From: Trichinella spiralis
Lineage: Eukaryota; Nematoda; Enoplea; Trichinellida; Trichinellidae
Length of the DNA stretch: 53,450 nucleotides
Direction: 5' to 3'
Assembly: GCA_000181795.3 (NCBI GenBank)
Contig: CM012954.1
Coordinates: forward strand, 16,169,534-16,222,983
Part shown: piece by piece, positions 35,885 to 46,745 of the stretch
Position numbering within the stretch: the first letter of the stretch is position 1
Layout of the letters: each line of letters begins with the position of its first letter
Notes under the pieces: generated by a model
What the model saw: only the letters and a program-made list of their open reading frames with translations
Told to the model about the DNA's origin: nothing
The model's database searches: none
Position numbers and translations under genes: made by a program

Positions 35885-38629
35885 ATGGGTTTGCATTTGA
35901 ATACACCGGCTTCTGCCATGTACCGATACGCACGTATGACTGGACGATTGACAAGATGTTTTTCCATATTCCAATTGGAACACCTCAGTTATAAATGTGA
36001 GAAGCATGTTTCTACCAAGTAAGTTGCTTAGTTAAGCCATTTTTTGCAATAAGCATTATGTTAATTTTTATTTATACGGCATCCATGAATGCTTATATTA
36101 TTTATAAAATGAAATGACTTTTGCTATTTGGCAATCTAAATTGGTTATGGAAATATTTTTAGCAATTGTTGAACAGCATATGACCAAAGTTAAATGTGAA
36201 TGATTTTTGCAAATGCATTATGCGTGGCAATCAATTTTCAGCAAACTAACCTATAAATTGAAAAGTATTTTTCCCAACTAGTTTGACAAATGTTTATCAT
36301 AAGATAATGATGAATTACTTTTTAAAAATAAATAAATATATATATTGCATTTAATACATGCAAAATAAATGAGCATTTTAAATTGCATTGAAACATTTAT
36401 TTTATAATTTTTACATTTAATATTTGCATATTATATAGTATATTTATTATTTAAAAAATTTGAAAATAATATTATAATAACGACTCAGTGTATGTAAGTA
36501 ATATTTGATTATTTGTTTGTTTAGATGGACAAATATAAGGCTGCTTAACTTCTCAAGTATTTTGCCCTGTTCGCAGATGACCAGCTACCGTTTTTATTGT
36601 AAAAAAAGTGATTTCAGTAATCGACAGTTTACGTGCTGTATGGAAATATTTAGGCTCTTTACCATCGCATACAAAAGTGCACATGCCGGCTCTGAGTCCA
36701 ACTATGGAAAAAGGCAATGTGGTAAGTTGGAAGAAGAAAGAAGGTGAAGAGGTGGCAGAAGGGGATCTTTTGTGCGAAATTGAGACCGACAAAGCGACAA
36801 TGGGATTCGAATCGGGCGAAGAGGGATATTTGGCAAAAATTGTCATTCCCGAAGGTTCGAAAGATGTTCCAGTTGGAAATGTGAGCTTGTCTTGGATTGC
36901 AATTTTTTCTAAACGCGCAGTTGTTTGGTTTGTTAATTTCTAATTTTTCAGCTCTTATGCGTCATTGTGGAGAACGCTGATGACGTGGCAGCATTTAGCA
37001 AACTGAGTGCTGAGGAGTTGGGTGCTCAGCCGGTTGGCCAAGCACCAGCCCCTGCCGCTGCAGCTCCGGCCGCCCCAGCCGCTGCAACGGCTGCCGCGGC
37101 ACCACCACCACCGCCAGTGACCGCTGCAGCCGCTCCTGCTGCTGCACCGAAGCCTCCGGTTCAAGCTCCACCAGGGGGTCGAGTGTTTGCTTCACCATTG
37201 GCGAAAAAAATGGCTGGTGAACAGAAAATTGATTTACAAGTTCGTTGCATTTCAATTCAGTATATCCAAGGATTTTCCCGCTTTCTGTACAACTTTTGCT
37301 TTTCTTGTTAGTCAATGAAAGGCACCGGACCCGAAGGACGTATCCTGGCTGGCGATTTGAGTCAGCCTGCTGCGGCCGGTGCCCGCATGCAAATGGTTCT
37401 ACCTGCCGGAGGAAAATTTACCGACATCGAACTGTCCAACATGAGAAAGGTTTGCAAAATTGTTGTTTGTCATCGCTGTTGAAATGTGAATAATTTCTTT
37501 TTGTCACCTTTTCTACAGACCATAGCGAGACGTTTGCTTGAATCCAAAACATCAATTCCACATTACTATTTAACGGTGGAAATATTTGTTGACAAAATTC
37601 TACAGTATACTGTTCAAATTGAACATTACTGTTGAATATTGTTTGTAATAATTTTCTTTTTTCCACTTAGACTACGCAGTAAATTGAACGAGGAATTGAA
37701 GAAGGAAAATCGCAAAATTTCCGTAAACGATTTCATCGTCAAAGCATCCGCTCTTGCTTGCAAGAAGGTGCCAGAAGTGAACAGCTTTTGGATGGAAACA
37801 TTCATTCGACGGAACGAATTTGTCGACGTTAGCGTGGCAGTCAGTACCGATACGGGTCTGATAACACCGATAGTTTTCAATGCTGATTCAAAGGTTTACA
37901 ATTGATTTCATTTTTATATTTACAGCATATTTTTAATTTCATTACAATTCTTCATCATTATGTTATATTTTGTTTTTATTTTGTCTAGGGTATTTTGGAA
38001 ATTAGTGAAGAAATTATTGCACTTTCAACTCGTGCTAGAGCAGGACAGTTGAAACCGGAAGAGTTCCAAGTATGCTGTTGGATTTATTTTCATTTGTTCA
38101 AAAAATGACTTATATCCAATTTTCAGGGTGGCACATTTACAGTCTCCAATTTGGGTATGTTCGGTGTGAATCATTTTACGGCTATAATCAATCCGCCACA
38201 GTCTGCCATTCTTGCTGTTGGCACCGTACAAAAGCGAGTCGTGTTCGACGAAGACAAAAGGTAAAATTCATCCCATTACTAACTAATCTATCTTTTCCTG
38301 TTGCGAAATAACTTTGAAATTTTTTTTGGCAAAGGCAGAATTTTTAAGTTCATCATTTAGATGTTCATGTTTATGAACGGATTTTTAAAGATAAATTTTT
38401 TTAGTTAATTCTGTGAAAACTGTATTACTTGTTGATTTTCAAGTTTTAAAATGTACGGTATATGGATTCGAAAGGTAACGTGGTATTTGTTTGTTTCAGA
38501 TGTGCAGAAGCAAATGTTCTGACAGTGACATTGAGCTGTGATCATCGTATTATCGACGGTGCTGTGGGCGCTAAGTGGCTGCAACAATTGAAACGCTATT
38601 TAGAGAAGCCATACACAATGCTGCTGTAG
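35885..38629 (+). CDS. DLAT: Pyruvate dehydrogenase E2, dihydrolipoamide acetyltransferase
   Basis: Nine exons join in phase to 492 residues: 35,885-36,020, 36,618-36,880, 36,952-37,239, 37,312-37,449, 37,519-37,604, 37,671-37,893, 37,989-38,069, 38,127-38,260, 38,500-38,629. The enzyme moves acetyl groups from E1 through its lipoyl arm to CoA in the mitochondrial matrix. Residues 1-60 are basic and Ser/Thr-rich (targeting). One lipoyl domain (about 65-140) has ETDKA with the lipoyl Lys at about 104. An Ala/Pro-rich hinge follows, then the E3-binding domain ([10 protein letters not shown] ... GTGPEGRI, about 212-250). The acyltransferase core holds [21 protein letters not shown] and the active-site DHRIIDG (His about 465, Asp about 469). 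A single lipoyl domain and this length fit nematode E2, whereas human E2 has two. GTTTTAG lies 5 nt before the ATG, a possible spliced-leader acceptor. Confidence 0.95.
36021..36617 (+). other. Intron 1 of DLAT
   Basis: A 597-bp AT-rich intron that separates the targeting exon from the lipoyl exon. The joint (A|TA = Ile) is in phase. It holds no other recognisable feature. Confidence 0.7.
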
Positions 38630-38948
38630 TGCCGATTGGTCTGGAAATATATATTCAGTTCATTTAATGCTGTCGTGTTGCTGGAATATTACAATACTTC
38701 CGGTTTGTGATTGTGCATCAGCTTCCTCTAGATGTAGCTGCATTTCTTCTTCTTTGTTCCTCATGACGACACTTGATATCACGACAGTTTCATAGTCAGT
38801 TCAACAAAAAGCATACGTAGTAAAACAAAAAGGTTGATTTATTATATTTTATTAAATGATGTGAAAAAGATGGGTATAAAAAATTGTAGAATAATAAAAG
38901 AAACTACTGTAAATTTAAACATGTAAAATGAAATCAAAAGTCAATAAT

Positions 38949-40023
38949 TTAAATACGGCGGTGAACTCCTATGACCGCTCTGCAGTTTGGGCAGCGATGT
39001 TCGACGTCCATTAATGAAGGAATGCAGAACGGTATCAAGCAACAACCGAACCAGAATCTGAAAATTCGCACCTGGCGAAATATGTATTAAAGAAAAATCC
39101 CGTTTCTTACCCAAAAATCAGACAAGTGACACAGAGTATCCACGCCAGCGATCCTGCAACCAATTTTGTTTCAGTGGTAACTACAGCATGACAGCTAACG
39201 CACTGAACAGTCACTGGTTCCGCTCCCAGTGGTGCAGTCACTGCAATAACTGTAGGAATCGTATGCACTGGGGGCGGTCCTAGATCAGTTGCATCAGTCA
39301 AATTATATACATTTTGCTCGGATAACACTGAGCTATATGATGTATGTCACTTTTCTATTCTATCATTCATAAATAAAAATTTAACGATTCAATTCATAAT
39401 ACAAATTCAACAAACATTACGGCCAGTGAATTATAAAAATCTCGCATCATCAAATGAAGTTTACATTACATGAATCATTGAAAAAGTTCAAGCATATTGA
39501 AAGATCAATGACTAAATTGTAAACCAGTATACATTTTCTGATGTTAAAACATGTTTACACTAAGTGAATAACAGAAGTCGATGAGTCATTCTCAGTTACT
39601 ATGTGAATACGCAGATATTTGTAAATAGATTTGTCAGTATTTGGTTGTTATATAAAATAAAAACAGTTAACGTACAATATTAATTTTGATTAATAATAAC
39701 AATAATAGTGAAGAAATTTTAATGAAAAGTGGTTAAAGTAAAACTGACGAAAACATGTTGATCATTACAAGTTCAACATTTTAAGAACAAACAAAACCTC
39801 AAACTACAATAAGCTATATAATAATTTAAAATGCCATTATTATATTATTTAATTTTTTTAATTATATTGTATAGTAGAAAGATATAAGGAATAATGAATC
39901 CTGCAATTCGAGTGAAAGATTTAAAGTTATTTCATAGCATAATTTTTGCTTATTCATACCAACAGGATCCGGACTGTAAGCTGGTGGCGGACAATCAGGA
40001 ATTGGAGCTTTATTGCCACTCAT
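38949..40023 (-). CDS. LITAF-domain (LITAF/SIMPLE/CDIP family) endosomal membrane protein
   Basis: Three minus-strand exons (40,023-39,960, 39,327-39,111, 39,057-38,949) join in phase to 129 residues. The N-terminus (MSGNKAPIPDCPPPAYSPDP) contains PPPAY, the proline-rich sorting/NEDD4-binding motif usual for the family. The LITAF domain has its split zinc site, CVSC (Cys 64, 67) and HRCPNC (Cys 116, 119). These flank a membrane-dipping helix (LVAGSLAWILCVTCLIFGFW, then FGCCLIPFCIP). Family knowledge: these proteins sit on the cytosolic face of late endosomes/lysosomes as monotopic zinc proteins. The gene converges on DLAT with 319 bp between stop codons. Invertebrates often have several paralogues, so no gene symbol is given. 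Confidence 0.88.
39328..39959 (-). other. Intron 1 of the LITAF-domain gene
   Basis: A 632-bp AT-rich intron with minus-strand donor G|GTATGA and acceptor GCTCAG|TG. No other feature was seen. Confidence 0.7.
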
Positions 40024-42424
40024 GTTACCAGATAACTGACAAGAACAATGTTCTCACTTGTGCAAAATGAAAATTAAGTAAAATGGGATTACTGTGCATT
40101 TTTGTTTATTATTTTGATTATTATAGTTGTTATTAGAAAATTCAGTTTATTACTTAAAAATATTTAAAACAGTTGTTATTTAGATGTATTTAATGTAAAT
40201 TTTAATTGAAAGAATTTTTATAAATTTAAATAAAAATTTAAGTGGAATCCTACGCTTCAAACGATAATTTTAGACATTCGAATTTTATCTGACCTAAATT
40301 CCAGCTGCAACAGCTTGTTTACTTTGCCGATATTTTGACTGATTTATCACAACAACTGTTGTTGTTTCTTTTGTAGCAAGGCAAGCAATACTTTTATTAT
40401 TATTATTGTTACAATTATTGTTACAATATCAAGAAAAAAATAACAACATATAACAAGTTCAGTTGCGTTTCAGTTCGTGGTAGAGAATAGTTGCTGTGAT
40501 CATTTTTTCGCTCGTACTTTGCCTGTGTTTGATTTTATATTTAATATAATATACTCGAGATTATCATATACGAAAAGCGAGATTTTGTGAAATTCAGATC
40601 AAGCCGCGAAAGAAGACAGTTAGTTGTAGAACCTAATTGTCTATAATAAAGTGTAGTACGATTACCCTGCAAGTCTACTACAATTTATTAAATTATTAAA
40701 ATACTGTCGTTTTTTGTAGATAGATTTTTATAAATGATGAGGAAAGTTTTATCGTAAATAGTGATTAATTAATCTTACAAAATTCTTGAGCTTAAAGCGC
40801 AATCTTATTATTCAATCTTGATTTTTCTTTTTCGCCTACAAATCTGCGCAGACATGTATTCTGTCATTTTTCTGCCTTCGCTTCTGCCGCCTCGTGAAGA
40901 ATAAAAGAAAAGTTAAATTTTATTGTATAATTATTTTTTAATTATGAAATTAAACAGTTCCATTTAGATAAATACAACGGTAATGTGAGGTAGGCTTTTT
41001 ACATAGTTAACTGCAGTGAACGTTTCTAAACGATTATTATCTTGTGTTATAGTTTTTAAAACTGTTCTTTACAAACATACATAAATAATTGTGTATCTAT
41101 TTTATAGTAGTGATAAGACAGGAACAATGTTACATTTCGTTTATTTATGTTTATTAACCTGTTTCTTGTTTCAAAGTTTCAATGAAAATAACAATATCAG
41201 ATCCTTCAAAGGCTCTGTTTTCGTCACTGATGGTTGATTTGTGGTTAATTTATTTATAGTAACGCCATTTTCGAATGGCTTCTTATGATTATTAATCTGT
41301 TCTTTTAGTCGATTATTATACATATATAAAAAGACAGTTGAACAATCGGTCGAAGAAGAAATTTTATGATAATTCACAGAATCGGAAGTGACAAGCTAAG
41401 CGAAGTCACTAGCGCATCACAACTTCCGCAGTGGTAGTCCAATCGTAGCATTTCAGCAACTGTTCAACGCAAATAAATCTTAGCTACACATCAGTGAGGA
41501 TGTTTCAAGTTGAAAATTTGTTTGAAAAATTGGCAATCTGGGGCTATAATTTATTCACAGCGTTGCGTTTAAGCAGATGTTGTTTGACAACAAATTTACA
41601 TATTCAAACTGAAAGCAAAAATGAGATAAGACGAGATTACAATTTTAGTATTCAACAAAGCAAGAGGAGAAGATTTCCATTTTTTTGTGATGCACTTTTT
41701 TGAATTTTCTCTTCGGGGGGTACGTGATCTTTCATTCCTGTTTGTTTTTTTCTGGGTAATGGCTGAAATTCCCATATTTGCGTGTAGTGGTGTAGCTTTT
41801 ATTTTGTTGAAAAATATTGTTCAGCTTATGTGTGACTACGGGCAAATACGATGAAATAGTTCCCCGAGCCTGAGCCCGATCAATCAGTAATATTTTTGTC
41901 ATATTGCATTTTTCTCAATTTTCCACTTTTTACCCATCTTTATATTGTTGCTTGTTGCATGTTTTGTGCTTTTGTTGTTATTATTAATAGTTTAAGGTCA
42001 AAAATTGCATGCAGTATTAGTAATATAAAAAAAATCAGCCGTATCCATGGTTACAGAGACTGGATTTTCTTTTCTCCAATATAATATCAAACGGCAACAC
42101 GACTTGACCTTTCGGCCAATAAGATGTTGACACGTTGTAAAGCTAAAGATATGAATAAGCCTGAGCGAATAAGACGCGTGTTATACTGGTTTTTATTCTT
42201 TCGTGAGATTTGGTTTCGCGCTTAAAATACAATATAGTAACAATGAAATCAAATGAAACTTGTGATAATTATACTGTTGTTTTGAATCAAGCATATTGAA
42301 AATATTTTAAAGTCCATGCGCATCATTTACAGCTTATACTGTAATTGTCCGAACGGTGAACGTAAAGTTTGAATCGAAATTAATAATATTAATTCTAAAG
42401 TGGTTGCTTAGTTCATCTTCAGCA
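40024..42424. other. Divergent spacer between the LITAF gene and CYC1
   Basis: 2.4 kb without an accepted gene. It contains a short palindrome ACAACAAC-T-GTTGTTGT (40,349-40,365) and a GC-richer patch at about 42,090-42,200. The latter might hold the CYC1 promoter or an extra 5' exon. Confidence 0.4.
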
Positions 42425-43871
42425 ATGACAAGTAAACTTTACCTGGTATGAATTTATCACTATAAATTGTTATTATTTTAATTCAATAAATATCAAATTT
42501 AGCCAAGTATAGGAATTGGCATTGCCAGTGCTGTAGGCATGGGCGTGCTTTACACTCTTAATCATGTAGCTGAAGCCAGTTTTTTGCATTTACATGTGCC
42601 ACGTTTGGACTGGCCGCACAAGGGCATTTTAAAGTCATACGATGCTGCTTCGTATGTTTATTTTAGCTTTTCACAATAATAATAATATATTATTTTGGGA
42701 AAGTTTGTTTTTATTATTTTGTAGTATACGCCGTGGCTATCAAGTTTACAAGCAAGTATGTTCTGCATGTCACAGCATGAAGCAGATTTCTTACAGACAT
42801 TTTGTTAATGTCTTCATGACTGAAGAAGAGGCGAAGCGTGAAGCTTCTGAAGTGAGCAATTTGTTCTTTGGTGTTGTTTTTTTTGAAATGCTTCTCATTT
42901 TTGGGCATCTTGAAATTTTAGATTGAAGTCATAGATGGACCAGGTGACGATGGAAAAATGTACACGAGGCCTGGTAAACTTATTGATTACTTGCCGCAGC
43001 CATATGCAAATGACGTTGTCGCTCGACTGGCGAATAACGGCGCTTTGCCTCCGGATCTTTCTCTGATCACATTGGCACGTCATGGCGGGGAGGTATTAAA
43101 ATATTTTAATAACAAAATGAAGAAATGTTACTTTTAAATCTTTTTCATATTATTTTTATGTTTGAATTTTTAGGATTATTTGTTTATGCTTCTGACCGGC
43201 TACATGGATCCACCAGCCGGTTTTCCCATCGAATCTTATCAAGGATACAATCCGTATTTTCCGAATGGCGCATCAATTGCTATGACTCAGCAACTGTTTG
43301 ATGATATGTTGGAATATGAAGATGGTATGAATTTGTAGTTCATTTATAAGAATGCAGTTTTATTAGAAAATTAGATATTGGAAAATAAATTTCGCGTATT
43401 AAAAGTGATATTTATTTTTTTCGATTTTATTTTAATTTGAAATAAAAGAAACAGAATTGTAGAAAAGAATTGATAGTTTTTATTCTATTGTACATGATTT
43501 TGTTGTTCGATTTTAGGAACTCCGGCAACACAAAGTCAAATGGCAAAGGATGTAGCATGCTTTTTAAAATGGGCATCTGAACCAGAGCATGATATTCGAA
43601 AGCGTTGGGCATTAAAAGTGCGTTCAAAAATATATTTCATATTGCTTTAATATATTACAGATTTTTATTAATTTAAACACTAGTTATATTACGTTTTTTT
43701 TCTCATAATTATAAATGTCAGTGATAATCAGAAAGTTGTAAAATTTAGTTGATGGCCATAGCACCACTGATCACATCGATTATTTATTATTGGAAACGAC
43801 ATCAATGGACCTATTTGAAATCGAGAAAATTCGTATTCAAAGCACCTCGATCACCATCTTCCAATGAATAA
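42425..43871 (+). CDS. CYC1: Cytochrome c1, heme subunit of complex III
   Basis: Seven exons (42,425-42,445, 42,503-42,651, 42,725-42,851, 42,922-43,092, 43,174-43,324, 43,517-43,617, 43,749-43,871) join in phase to 280 residues, against about 285 in C. elegans. The protein carries electrons from the Rieske centre to cytochrome c in the inner membrane. [18 protein letters not shown] has the heme site CxxCH (Cys 69, Cys 72, His 73). [10 protein letters not shown] and [11 protein letters not shown] supply the fold and the axial Met (about 193). [17 protein letters not shown] and EPEHDIRKR are family signatures. The C-terminal anchor ([15 protein letters not shown]) is followed by KSRKFVFK. The N-terminus is short, with a hydrophobic sorting segment ([16 protein letters not shown]) but few basic residues. 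CTTCAG lies 2 nt before the ATG and could accept a spliced leader or an upstream exon. Confidence 0.93.
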
Positions 43872-46745
43872 TTTTAGGTGATTATTAAAATATTGGTACA
43901 AAATTTGATTTACTTTCAAATATATGGAGTGTGATTTATTTTTTTTCATTTGTAACAGATTAGCAATTTTTATAATTTCCATTTTTATAAGAGGATTGTA
44001 TTATTTCTTTTTAGCAGCCTGGCGTGCAATGTGATATGAATTTGCAGTTTATGTTATCTTGTTTGTCTTCCTTTATGGTTCATTGCAGTAGTCAAATGAG
44101 GAATTTAAAATTAAATTTATATGCATTGTAAATAATGGCTGCTTCTGTTGCACAATTCAATATCCCACCAAAGAAACCAAACTATACAATTAAGGTATGC
44201 ATTATTTATTAAATATTTGATAAAAGTGAGATGGAGGAGGAAAAAGCTGCTGGTGGAATATATTTTATCCAGACAATAATTTATTAGTTGAATAAGTTGA
44301 ATTGAACACGTCGACAATGAATATTGCTGATTAGTTGTAATTTATCATTTGTTATTTTGTTACTATAAAAAATAAAAGTGAACATGCACAAAGAACGTTG
44401 CAAAGTGCCAAAATAATTATTAGTTTGTTAAGGGAAAATAGAAACGAAATGGGCGAATTGGCAATTAACATTTTTGATAGCAGAATACTATCATTAAGAT
44501 AATTTGCTGCAAAGTTTGCTTCGCTTATTTCCCAAGCATAAGCGAAATCAGACGAGTAATTCTTTTCAAATATGATGGGAGTGGATGGAAAAAAAAAGGC
44601 AATTTTACATTTGTAGCATTAAATATAAAGTGTTAAATTAATATTTTTTACAATGTATTATGCTGAATTGCTGAAGCGAAAAATAGTTGATGAAAATGCA
44701 GCAACGAAGAAATTAGGCAAAAGCAGCAATTTGGATTATTTAAGTTGTTGCACTAGTTATCTACTGTGAAATGAATTGCAATGTGTAAAAAATAAAACTT
44801 ATTTCAAACATAAATATGAATAATAAACAGGAGCATATAAGTACAATGGCATATTGAATAGAACAATAATGTACATAAAAGTATACATGTTATTGATTGT
44901 TAATTGAAATGTTTATTTTGCAAAAAATGCTAAAGTTGTAAAATAGTAATTTTGAGTTTTAATGCTCAATTTATGTATTTACTTATACACCAGGAAATGA
45001 AAATAAAATCTGTCTTGTTTGTTTATTTATTGGTTTTTATATTGTGACTCATACGATGATTTTCTATCGATTCAGTAAATGGTGGATCGATTTTAATTTG
45101 AATAATTTCAGAAGTAATACCTTTTTTTTAAAAATGCATATCAATGTCAACATTATTCATCAATGAAATTTAATGTTTAAAGTTAAATAGTAAAGTGACT
45201 AATTAGAACGGCTAGTTGATGCTGGAAATTATGGAGTTTAATTTCTTTTATAAATTTTTCATTAAACTATTAGAAAAAAAAACATTTGTTGATTTTTTAC
45301 ACTTTGAAAATTACAGTAAGTAATTATTGTACCTTTTTTCATTTTACAGAATAATAAGGTGAATTGATTTAATTTTTGTAAACAGGAAATTCAAAAACAA
45401 TGTTATTCAGTAGAAAATTAAAGAAACAAAATTCCAAGGTGACACAAAACGGAAGGTAATAATAAAAATGATCAACCAGGAAGTTTGTGTTATTATTATT
45501 ATTATTATTTGGTGATGATTATTATTTTCCAAGTTGGTAAAAATTTCTACTAATAACTAATATGCATAGTTGTGACCGGTTTGAGCTGCTTTTCACGCTT
45601 TTCCTGTCCATTTGGACAGTGTTGTGGGAAATTAGCCGCGAGTTGATTGTGTGCGTTCTGTACCACCACGTATGCGTTGAAGCAATTTGCTCAACTATTA
45701 CCATTGTTATATGTATATCCTTTACGTTTTTGGTTTTTCTTTTCTATTATTTCTTTTTTCTTTGCCATTCATCCATATCCGTTGATTTTAATTCTTCATG
45801 AAATTCTTCATCAATTCAAAAATTATGCCCATTTATTATTTTGCACAATACAGTATTTTTATTATTTGGGTACAATTAACGCGCTCCCTTTGTCACGTCG
45901 CCGGTTACTGTTGGTTACCGGTTTGCTTGTCGGTAAACAGTCGTTTATAAAACGTACTTTTCCACACGCTTTTTCCATTCTCGACGTGAAATTTTCATAG
46001 TACTGTATTATTTTATGGTGAATATTTTTGCTTTGGTGAAGAGTTTGAAAAAAAAAATATTTAACAGAGTGGTTTGTTTTTTTTTTCTTGATTATTAATT
46101 AACTACTCAATTATATATATATATTGTTTTATTAATATTGATATGAATTTTGCGGTTTACAGTTACAACATGAACAGCGTTCACCGTTATTTAGTTGTCA
46201 ATTTGATCGTGCCAATAAACGACCAGTTTTGCATTGAATAACCTGCAATTTGTATCGATGTTGCGTGTACAAACCGGCTTGCAGGCCGGCCGGCAATTTC
46301 AACTATGCAATTTATTGCTTTCATTTCTCTTCACAGTTCGACAGCTTCACTTTAGTATCAGCTAGTTGGTGTCAGCTAGCTTATTTTTTTTTTCAAAATT
46401 TAAACATATTATTTATTATACGTTCAGTTTAATGGGCGGTGGTGGTGAGTTGTCGATCGATTGATATTTCGGAAGATATTATCATTTTGTATAGAAAAAA
46501 CAAAAATTTATACAATGGAAAATAATCCTCCTACGATGCGTGGATATTTGACATTGTTTGCATGTTTAATCAGAGCAGACATTATTCATTGTTTGTTCAG
46601 TTGAATCATGAATACAGGCGGCGGATGACGAATGAAAATAATAATTTATCATTGGCTATTATTTATTTTAATGTTCATTCAAATGTAATAGTTTCAGTTT
46701 TTTTGTTGTTGTTATTGGTGTCGAGTCGACCGGTTCGACTGAGCG
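43872..46745. other. Spacer between CYC1 and the RGL gene, possible orphan exons
   Basis: Mostly AT-rich. Three start-like exons end at good donors: 44,135-44,194 (MAASVAQFNIPPKKPNYTIK, donor GTATGC, phase 0), 45,400-45,455 (MLFSRKLKKQNSKVTQNG, donor GTAATA, phase 2) and 46,432-46,444 (MGGG, donor GTGAGT, phase 1). Only the last fits the phase of the first RGL exon. TATTATT repeats lie at about 45,490-45,510. Confidence 0.3.

Noticed and set aside
41494-41703. A 69-codon open frame upstream of CYC1
   Set aside because: No donor joins it in phase to CYC1 and no family was recognised.
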